64,000 bases of DNA from Zizania palustris (taxonomy: Eukaryota; Streptophyta; Magnoliopsida; Poales; Poaceae): positions 10,856,342 through 10,920,341 of the forward strand of contig JAAALK010000289.1 of NCBI GenBank assembly GCA_019279435.1. The letters run 5' to 3'. The translations under genes and the position numbers were made by a program. Shown piece after piece: positions 55,861 to 64,000 of the stretch. Position 1 is the stretch's first letter. Each line of letters opens with the position of its first letter. Below the pieces are notes generated by a model. That model ran no database searches. It was not told where the DNA came from and saw only the letters and a program-made list of their open reading frames with translations.

Positions 55861-56936
55861 CCATGGACCGATGCCATCCATGATAAGGTAGAGTGTCTAT
55901 TAGGTAGAGACCTCTCGGATTACGACTTCGTTAGTGTGTTTGGGGGATGTTTTGTACACGTGTCTATAAAGCTGGCTTATTTAGCACAACTATATCTAAA
56001 CTATTAGTCATGTCTAGTAAGAGTAATCTTGATTGCCTGAAGTCTCGTGTGTAGAAATATCGGTCTTCTAAAGACGATATTGCCGAAGCCATTGAAGATT
56101 TCAGCAAAGTAGAAAAGTTAGGTCAAGGTTTCGCGTCGGCCGATCCTTTAGAAGAGGTCGATATATGCGATGGTAGAATTCCAAGGCCGACTTTTGTAAA
56201 CGAAAATCTACAGGCCGGTGAAAGGGGCGAAGTATTAAAGTTGCTTCGGTCGTACGTTGATTGTTTCGCATGGGAATATAGTGAGATGCTCGGACTAAGC
56301 CGCGAGGTCATAGAGCATCGGCTTCCTATCAAACCCGGGTTTAGGCCTTATAAACAGCCCTCCCCACTTTAACTCGGCCGTGTATGACCGAGTTAAAGAG
56401 GAGATAAAACGATTGCTCCAAGCTGAATTTATTAGGCCATGCAAGTATGTTGAATGGGTTGCTAACATCATGCCTATAGAGAAGAAGGGGAGCGGAAAAA
56501 TACGAGTTTGGATTGATTTCAGGGATCTAAACAAGGCCACCCCGAAGGACGAATATCCCATGCTGATAGCCGACATGTTGATCAACGAAGCTTCAGGACA
56601 CAAGGTACTAAGTTTTCTTGATGGCAACGCTAGTTATAATTAAATTTTTATGGCCAAAGAGGACGTCTACAAGACAGCCTTTCGATGCCCTGGTTTTGTC
56701 AGCTTGTTTGAGTGGGTCGTCATGAATTTTGGTTTAAAGAATACTGACGCTACTTATCAACGTGCTATGAACCTGATCTTTCATGACTTGCTAGGAGTTA
56801 TGCTAGAGGTCTATATAGACAATGTTGTAGTCAAATCGGATGCTATTGGCAACAATTTAGCCGATTTGAGAGTTTTTTTGATAGAATGCATCAGTATGGA
56901 TTAACAATGAACCCACTCAAATGTGTGTTCGATGTG
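55861..56936 (+). pseudogene. G1 pol: pre-RT and reverse transcriptase fragment
   Basis: Continues the G1 polyprotein: VECLLGRDLSDYDFVSV (about 55885), SSKDDIAEAIEDFSKVEKLG (56058), RLPIKPGFRPYKQPS (56320), then RT motifs KGSGKIRVWIDFRDLNKATP, VLSFLDGNASYN, DVYKTAFRCPGFV, FGLKNTDATYQRAMN and VYIDNVVVKSD. The active-site YIDD reads YIDN (about 56815). Stops occur after KQPSPL and SYN and frames change. L3 cuts it after NPLKCVFD. Confidence 0.85.
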
Positions 56937-58498
56937 TGAGGAGCCTTGTTGAAGAGCATGGGCCTCATGGCTCCAGATGTGATGAGTGATTGTCAACGGA
57001 AGTCAAAGATGACATGAAGAGAAGAGAAGACCTGCTGTGTGTGGGCCGCATGTGACTCAGGTACACGGGCAGCGAGCGACTGTTGGGCAGAGGGGTCGCG
57101 AAGTTGGGCTATCCCAATCCGAGTACATGGGCTAGGAGCAGCCGAGAATCCAATGGTCTATTGACCGAGATTGACTCAGTTATATGGGCGGCGAGCGATT
57201 GCCGGGCTGAGGGAGCCACGAAATCGGGCCAGCCCAATCCGGGTACTCGGTGCGAATACGGTGGACGCTTTATCAGTTTCGGTGCAAAACTGACGACCGC
57301 TGATCTCGGATCGGACCGTTCTGAGGCGAAGCCGTAGCTGCTATGAAAGCTCCGCATCATGATAAGTTATCTTTATTTAGGTTTTTACTATTTTGCCTTT
57401 AGGCCCACAATCTGTCAGTCGAGTCTGTAAAAAAACCTAGGGGCATTTCGGTCTTTTCCATTTTTATTTCAGCGTCTGTAAAAACCCTAGGGCTATTTTT
57501 GCATTTACCCATTTATTGGGATGCCTATAAAAGGGCCCCAATACCTAGGGTTAGGGTTACCCATTTTTGAAATACACTTTCCCAATTTCTGAAATCGTGG
57601 GTCACTTTTTCATCTGAGTTCTTCATTTTTTTTTCCGCCGCCAGTTTTTCTCCTCACCGTCGGCGTGATTTTTCCTTCGCTCTGAAGTTTTCCGCCACCG
57701 CCGTTGTTGCTCTTTCCTCTCCCTAGCGTGTTTGTTTCTCCGGAAGCTAGCGCTACGTAGCAGCAGCTACAGTGGCTAGGCTAGCTAGCCCCTACGCGTA
57801 GCCTAGCAGCAGCAAGCAACAGTGCCTAGTCTAGCAGCACCTAGCACCGACTAGCTCTTGCATGCGGCAGTGCATGGCAGGCTTTCTGTAGTAGGAGCTC
57901 ACACGCTTGGGGTTTGCGCAAGTGCACGGCCAGCAGCAGGAGCAGATAGGCATGGGAGCCAAGTCCAGGTGTCAGGAGCTCACACGGTAAGTTTATTTTT
58001 ATTCTCGTTTCACGTGTCTTCAGTTTATTCTTCTTTATGAATCAAGTTTATTTCATGCATGTTAGTTTCGGATTACACCAGGATTAGGATCTGAGATGTT
58101 TATATCTGTTCAGTACCTGTTTGATTCATTTGGGAGAAATTTATCATCTGCTGTTATTTTATTTGGTTAAATGCCTATGATAGTCATATTTGTGATGGAT
58201 GAAATGTATGTATGGATATGTTGATGTGCATGATGGATTACCTGCGTTTTGGTGAAATCATTGTGGAGATGCTATCTGTTATGTGCATGAATCTAATCTG
58301 CCTTTAAGCACTATGTTGGTGTCTTTTCTATTAGGACACTGGTCGTTTTAGGCTAAATTAGTTTTAGAACTGTTTGATTTGTTTTCTTTCATTGATTGTT
58401 CTGTTGAGGTGCGTTGGGTGTTGGGATCAGGCCATTGATTCGCAATAATTTTTTAGGCGCCTATTCACCCCCCTCTAGTTGCTACTTTCGGTCTTACA
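56937..58498 (+). mobile_element. 5' LTR (L3) of a copia element inserted in G1
   Basis: TGAGGAGCCTTG...TTCGGTCTTACA, 1562 bp, same family as L1 and L2. It is not solo: a primer site follows. TATA-like CCTATAAAAGGGCCCC at about 57525. A CTAGC-rich palindromic run (CTAGCTAGCC, 57720-57860) lies in the transcribed part. Target duplication cannot be checked because the 3' LTR is outside the window. Confidence 0.88.
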
Positions 58499-58609
58499 AG
58501 TGGTATCAGAGCCTGGTTAGGGTTTTTCCATACCTTAACCGGTTCTAAACCCAGGTAGTCATCATGACTTCCTCTAGAAAGGTCTCGTCCCTGTAAGCTT
58601 TTGGCTATA
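58499..58609 (+). promoter_or_regulatory. Initiator-Met primer site and start of copia internal region
   Basis: TGGTATCAGAGCC at 58501-58513, two bases after the LTR, matches the standard plant tRNA-iMet primer site. About 50 bp later ATGACTTCCTCTAGAAAG could be a gag start, followed by a stop within ten codons. D interrupts at 58610. Confidence 0.85.
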
Positions 58610-59200
58610 TGTTGGCGCAGTGGACTAGTCCAGCAGGTCTAAGAAAGTGTATGGAATGAGAAGCTTAGATCAGAGTGTATTCTTGGATCATGTGTTCTGT
58701 CCCTTACAACCTAGGAAGGGGGAGTATTTATAGGGGAGCCTTACAAGGGGTCCGATACTTCCAAATCCCTCTAACAGTAGTACTGCCTGACATAGCCTTC
58801 TAGTACAGACAAGAATTGCAGCCCTACAGTACAGACAAGAAGTGCAGCCCTGACAACGTATCAACCACTCCAAGCGTGGCAGCGGCACCAGATGCTGTGC
58901 ATATGATCGCTATCCTGTCGCCAGACCATCCTGACCAAACTAGTCCCGGTCTACTATCTTGGTGTTGGACCCTTCGCACCTTCTAGAGATAGGGCTCCGA
59001 CCTCCTGTCGGCTTCGCAGCTTTGAGGCCACGGTCCTCCGAGCTTCGGGTCCTCCGAACTCCTTCGGAGGGGAGCACTCGGACTCCGTACCATCCTGAGG
59101 GCGATGCCTCACCAACCTCTAGCTTGCGGAGTCCTTCCTTCGAATCAGCGCTCCACATCCCCCGCGCTCCTAAGCTCCATCAGGATTATCTCCCCCAACA
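58610..59200 (-). mobile_element. 3' LTR of D
   Basis: 591 bp, plus-strand TGTTGGCGC...CCCCCAACA. The minus-strand TATA-like CCTATAAATACTCCCC is at about 58720. Confidence 0.85.
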
Positions 59201-59221
59201 GTAGCCCCTCGCTCCTTTCTA
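59201..59221 (-). promoter_or_regulatory. Polypurine tract of D
   Basis: Minus-strand GAAAGGAGCGAGGGGCTAC directly precedes the LTR start. Confidence 0.7.
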
Positions 59222-59465
59222 TCCGACGGCCCTGCGCAGAGGATGAGAAAGGAAGCGCACAAGATAATATCGATGGCCAATTCTATCGGAAATCAACTCA
59301 CAGCGGGGCCCAAACGTTCGCAGCGAACCGGTTTTCAGCTCCGAATGAGGATTCGGGGCTGCTTCGAGGCTTTGGAGTCTGGAGTTTACCTTACAGCGGC
59401 TCCGGCATGCTCGATGCATGCCGGCGCAGTGGGAGGCTTGGCCGACGGCCACGACACAACTCTGG

Positions 59466-59660
59466 GGTGACCATCACGCATCGGCCCACGCGGGGAGTTG
59501 GACCGGTGGACTTTAACGCAACCTCGGTGTGACCATTGCACACCAGCGCGTGAGAGAAATGGACCGGCGGGACTTTAATGCGGCTTCAGCTCGACCATCA
59601 CACACCGGCGCGTGGGAGGAGTGGACCAGCGAGACTTTAGTGTGGCTACCGCGTGCCCGG
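59466..59660. repeat. ~60-bp tandem repeat between D LTR and antisense gene
   Basis: Three-plus imperfect units, each with GTGACCATCACGCAYCGGC, GGACCGGYGGACTTTAAYGC. It lies in the upstream region of the antisense gene. The stretch 59222-59465 is GC-rich without recognisable coding. Confidence 0.75.
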
Positions 59661-59897
59661 CGCACGCGCGGGTGCCTAGGGGAATGCGAACAGGTGGGAT
59701 ATTGAATGAATCGAGCAACGGCGCACACGCATTAAAGTTAGGTCCCAGCCACCACCTTACTTGGCTCACCGCCTCCATCACACTAGGTCCCAGCCACCTT
59801 CCTTCTGCCATTGTCTTCAAGCATGTTAGGGAGAAGCACACACGCGGCAGTGGTCGACCCCCAGTTCCTGCAGCATCAAGTAGCAGCAGCAGCAACA

Positions 59898-62800
59898 ATG
59901 GCAATGGCTCCTAGCTCAGTGGAAACCTGCGATCCCCGGGAGCTCCGCCCGACGTCAGAAAGGTTCAGGGAGCATACCCTGGAGGTGGGGAAATCGGCAT
60001 GCTCGGTCAAGTCCATCTTGATAGCGACCCAGTGCCGCCTCAGCCATGATGTGGAGGCCAGGAAGCCGGGCCTGGAGACCGTCCCCTAACCACATGAAGG
60101 AGAGTTCATCGTCTTCGAGGCATTCTTTGATGCGAGGCTAGGATTCCCGGCTTCAGAGCTCCTGGCGGAGGTCCTCGACGCCTTCCAGCTCGAACTACCC
60201 CAACTATCCCTGAATGTCATGGCCCGCTTATCCATCTTCGAGTGGGCCATGCGGGCGGAGGGTTGCGAGTGTCGAATGGAGGTCTTCGCTCAGATGCACG
60301 AGGCGTTCTACCAACCGAAGAAGAAGGAAGGCCTGGTGCAGTCCTACGGCAGCATCAACTTCCAACTTTAGAGGAAATATGCCGACTCCTTCCCCACGAA
60401 GGCCATCAATGAACAGTGGTACTCCAACTGGATACATCGTTGGTTGTATGTTTGAGTCGGGCTAGACTCCGGACTCGCCGGATCCTAGTGCCACATCTGG
60501 TTTCGGATGGAGGCGACCATCGAAGCCAATGCCGGTGCAATCTCTACCCACATCCAACTCAACCAGATCGTCACCCGCCGGATGAACATGCGGGACCTGA
60601 CAGAGGAGTTCGTCGCCCTTGAGATCCTGCCTCTGAAGGAGGCGTGGCTGGCTTCACTTCGGAGCGCCCAGGATGAGTCTACCCCAGCGGAGCTTTCCAA
60701 CCTACTAGGTTCGATTGCATTCTTTTCCCCTGCAACAAACTTCTTATGACTTCGGCAGTTAGCGGAGATGCTAAAATGCTTAACCTTATGGCAGGGTCTC
60801 TCGTTGCCAAGACCCTCGACGAGGTAGCCCGAGTTGCCGAGAAGATACTCGGGGCCCCCACTCCAACCGAGCACAAGCGGAGGATGGAGCTCGTTAGGTC
60901 TTGGGAGCAGTTCAACCGCGTGTGGGACGTGCTCAACCTTTCTCCGCCACCTCTCCCAGAGAAGGACGCCTTACGCCTGGCTTCGAAGAAGAGGGCGGCA
61001 GATCTCGACATCGGGGAGTCTCCAAGGCGCCCTCTAAAGAAGAAGAACACTATGAAGGGTCCCAAGCGACTCTCCCCAGCTCGCTCCTCCGTCTCCAACA
61101 TCGAAGGGGAATCCTCTAGCGAGGAGACGAGAATAGAGCCAGACGAATCCCTGCCGAACCCTGGCACATCCCGGACTGATCGACCGGCTTCTGACGGCGC
61201 CGATGTTGGAGGGGTCCTGGCTTCGTCGAATCTGCAACAGCCTCCTCTAGAGTCCGAACCAGAGGTGGGCAACGCGGGAGCAACGACGTCTCCCTGGTCT
61301 ACCCCTCCACATGGTCTAGTGTCGGAGGGGATCTCTGTCAGCTCTCACGAAAGTCGGGAGACAGACAGCCTAGACCTAGGGGGGCTAGCTGACCCCATGA
61401 GAGCGGTTGAGGGGAGCGCCAATGTGAAGGCTGAATTAGCCACAGCGCTGTCCAGCTCCCCGATGAATTCGATGGACAACCTCTTCTTCTAGCCCCGCAC
61501 CCCCATAGACGTTCAGTCTTCGGACCCTCCGACCGAGACCGCGAACGAAGGTACAAAGCCTCAGACTGATCTCTTACCTGAGTACTTTCACTTACGCTGC
61601 TTCTAATTGGCTTACCTTGCCCTTGTCCAGGCACCTCTGCTCGGGCCCTAGCCTCATCTCCTGCACCCTTCGGAGGTGCCACCGATGCGAGAGCCCAAGC
61701 CCCTATCAATGCGGTGGAGGTCTCGGAGTCGGACGACGAGGCGGAGTTGGAGAAGGCCTCGGAGGGAGCCTCGGAGGAAGCCACTCAGCGGACCAAGGTC
61801 CGCCCTCCTATGGACCCGGGGTGTGCCCGCGGCTGTGTGCCCCTCTTGGTTCCTTTCCTGGGAAGTGACCAAGACTTCGGGGCGAAGACCGCTCCCCTCC
61901 ATGACTCCTACCTGGGCCTGAGGGATACCGAGCTGATATCGGAGCTCGGCCAGGTGGATGGCGTCGGCCTCGGCTTTGCTATCGAGAGCACCGCAAGCTA
62001 GGTATGCCTTCGAAATGCTACCAGACGAGCCCCTAGCACCTCCTTCACTTTTGGCTTACTCCTTGCTTCTTCACGTGTAGATAGTCGCATTGGCACAGGG
62101 ATCACTGGTGTATCTCTCCGCTAAGCAGAGCCACCGCAAGTGCGATGCTTTGAAGCTCCGCGAACAAACCGAGGCTGCCGAGAAGATAGCCTAGGACCAT
62201 GAGGTTGAGGCTGACCGGCTACGAGTGTTGGAGTGAGAGGTCACGGGCCTCCGCACCTAGGCCGCCAAAGCTGAAGAGCTCCGAGCTCAGGTCGTGGAGA
62301 TGGATGCGCTTTGAGCTCGGGTGGCCGAAGTGGAAGGCCTCCGGGCTCAAGTTACTGAAATCGCCGTCCTCAATGCCCAAGTTGCCGAGGTGGATGAACT
62401 TCGAGCCCGAGCCTCTGAAGCATACAAGCTCAAGGCTGAGGTCGACGCCTTTCGTGTCCAGGCCACTGAGATGGAGGCGCTCCGGGCGAAGGTCGCCGCC
62501 GCGGAGATCTAGAAAATCCAAGGGCTCAAGCTCGAGTGAACCGTCGTGGACCTACTGGCCCGGAACAAAGCGGTGGCTGAGGCATTGGCCCAGGGCGAGA
62601 AGACCGTGGCTGACACTGTGGTGTCCCTCCGGAGGATCTTGGAGCGCTACAGCACGCAGTGCGTAGCCTTCGACGTCGCTCGGGAGCCCCTCAGCTGCCG
62701 GCTGAAGTTTATTCAGGCCGTCGTTCGGCAGATAAGCTCCATAGTGTCGAGGGACGGGGATGTGTCGGCGTGGGTGGCTTCCCTCGGTGTACTTCATCAG

Positions 62801-63590
62801 CTGGAATCTTCCGGAGGCACCTTGCCTTCATCGTCGAGCTCACCTCCAGTCACCTTCAGGGGAGCCATCTCCTTTCCCTGACTCTAGCAGTCACACAAGC
62901 CTGGAGGGCTCTCCAGACGACTTGGAGGGTGGAGGGCCCAGATGCTGTCAAGGCCTGGATAGACGAGGCCCTTCGATCAAGCCTTCCTCTGTCCTCTTCG
63001 AAGCCTCCAGTCGTTGCGCCCCTCCCAGACCCGAAGGTGTAGTTCCCTTAGGGCCTTAGTATCACAACTCCTGTAATAGATAGAAACTTTGGCAGTTCAT
63101 TTAATAAAGGGAGGTTGTCTTCTGGAAATCATCTAGGGTATCTATGACACTCATGATTCTGACGTCAAGATACTTGACGGGAGCAAGGCCCTTTGGCACC
63201 AATGGGCCATCTTCGAGGCCCTTAGGGCCGATCGTCCTGCATGCTTCAACGTTCCTCGAGATGATGACATGCATGTTATCCCCGAGGTCCTTCACGAGGT
63301 CTTGGGTTTTATCAAGGAGGAAGAGGAAAGGACATGTGCTCCATCTTCGTCGTCTGAGCCGATGAATTGGTCTGATGTGGAAACTGACCCTGACGAATCA
63401 GGGCTCGGAGACCACGGCTTGCGCAGCTGGGCACAGCTTCAAGAAGAACAGAAGGTTTTTCGAGCTCAAAAGGAGGAGAAGAAGCAGAAGAAGAAAGAGA
63501 AGAAGGAGTCCATTCACGTAGTTCTAGGGGCGCGGACCAGAGAGAGTGCGAGGGGCCCAGGCAACCTTCAAGACCGCAAAGGCTTCTGAT
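59898..63590 (+). pseudogene. Antisense gene (PF04195-like) of D, multi-exon, with stops
   Basis: On the strand opposite to D's LTR orientation. Blocks in the same order as in C: 59898-60705 (VFEAFFDARLGFPASELLAEVLD, LPQLSLNVMARLSIFEWAMR, MNMRDLTEEFVALEILP), 60746-61560 (TEHKRRMELVRSWEQFNRVWD, PPPLPE, KRAADLDIGESPRRPLKKK, acidic tail), 61620-62001 (Ala/Ser/Glu-rich), 62090-63042 (long coiled coil of ELRAQVxEMDAL-type units, then WRVEGPDAVKAWIDEALR), 63130-63590 (VKILDGSKALWHQWAIFEALR, EVLHEVLGFIKEEEE, MNWSD, LQEEQK, Lys-rich end). Stops at about 60087, 60369, 60455 and several TAG/TGA in the coiled coil show decay. Product role unknown. Confidence 0.72.
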
Positions 63591-63837
63591 TCTTGCTTGG
63601 CTTAGACGACGAGTTCTCTTAGCTTTACTTTTCAGTTCGACCTTGTAACAGCTATCAACTACGTCCTGTGTAACCTATGAAATCTTGCTCACGCCCTCGA
63701 TCGATCCCGATTGCTTCCTTGCCCACTCCTTCCTCCCCCTCTTTGTGGGTAGATGACTTGGCGGCTAGACGCAATGCATTAGGACCTAAGATCAGGAGTC
63801 AGAATACCACACTTGAACACGGGGCACTCTGGGCCAG

Positions 63838-64000
63838 GTGCTTGGAACCCAATCGCTGGGCGCCTCGAACCGAAACTCGGAACCCAAACGATGGTGCTTC
63901 GAGCCGGAGCTCGGAACCTGGAGGTAGGGTGCATCGAGCCAGGGCATAGAACCTGAAATGGGGTGCTTCGAGCTGAAGCTCGGAACCCTGAGGTAGGGTG
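63838..64000. repeat. ~38-40-bp tandem repeat in D, reaching window edge
   Basis: About four imperfect units of GGTGCTTCGAGCYGRAGCTCGGAACCYGGAGGTAG style. It lies in the spacer between the antisense gene and D's pol, comparable in place to the 120-bp duplication in C. The stretch 63591-63837 shows nothing else. Confidence 0.75.

Larger units (their letters stand above)
28522..56936 (+). mobile_element. Ty3/gypsy element G1, split by four insertions
   Basis: Pieces in order: 5' LTR (28522-28757 and 30468-31861), primer site, gag (to 33120), gag-protease (35226-36061), protease-to-RT and RT (55861-56936). Removing L2 at its ATGAT duplication rejoins the gag frame. The protease stops at VNLMPY where CACTA A' starts, and roughly 100 codons are missing before pol resumes. 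RT stops where L3 starts. The 3' half and 3' LTR are not in the window. All pieces carry stops or substitutions; the element is dead. Confidence 0.75.
58610..64000 (-). mobile_element. Tat-type Ty3/gypsy element D, reverse, right side open
   Basis: On the minus strand: antisense-gene region (63590-59898, coding on plus), purine tract (59220-59201), 3' LTR (59200-58610). Its pol and 5' LTR should lie right of the window. LTR ends (TGTTGGGGG, GCCAACA) and the tract match C in style, but the body of the LTR does not, so D is a different family of the same lineage. Confidence 0.82.

Noticed and set aside
1..64000. Host protein-coding genes
   Set aside because: Every frame with recognisable motifs belongs to a transposon family; remaining frames are short, repetitive or shadows.

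Overview
This is a plant nuclear window, most likely from a grass. It holds no host gene I can support and is a stack of transposable elements nested inside one another. The case for a grass rests on the combination of CACTA (En/Spm) transposons with TNPD and PTTA genes, Tat-type Ty3/gypsy elements that carry an antisense gene, large-LTR Ty1/copia elements with an initiator-Met primer site, and (G)CC-rich 5' leaders. All of these are typical of Poaceae, but I cannot name the species.

Left third (1-22479). One CACTA element, A, is open at the left edge and ends at 22479. It carries a decayed PTTA (Transposase_24) gene and about 60-bp subterminal repeats. A second CACTA element, B (5194-19820), sits inside A and looks far younger. 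B has an uninterrupted 989-codon TNPD transposase, a six-exon PTTA gene fused to a Ulp1-type cysteine protease (one apparent frameshift), a small unrecognised Cys-rich gene, a ~289-bp tandem array with a 350-bp foldback, three promoter-like modules, and tRNA-promoter-like boxes. B's right terminus is broken. It is followed by 12 bp of filler and then a nearly identical 2.45-kb second copy of the sequence to B's left, ending in an unoccupied version of B's insertion site.

Middle (22480-36061). A decayed copia pol and its LTR come first, then an antisense-type retroelement gene remnant and a LINE ORF2 remnant. At 28522 a Ty3/gypsy element (G1) begins inside the LINE. G1 is the host for most of what follows: solo LTR L1 in its own LTR, solo LTR L2 in gag, CACTA A' in protease, and copia element L3 in reverse transcriptase.

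Right half (36062-64000). CACTA A' is a second member of the A family, inverted relative to A. It is split by an 11.5-kb Tat-type gypsy element, C (37366-48879), which has both LTRs and a GTAGT target duplication. G1 pol resumes at about 55861 and is cut by L3 (56937). L3 is in turn cut by a second Tat-type element, D, in reverse orientation (58610 to beyond the window). C and D have unrelated-looking internal sequence but share a homologous multi-exon gene on the strand opposite to pol.

Inferred order, oldest first: LINE and left copia; then G1 in the LINE and A in the copia; then L1, L2, A' and L3 in G1; then C in A', D in L3, B in A; last, the duplication beside B. All protein-family calls are by eye from motifs. 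No search was run.
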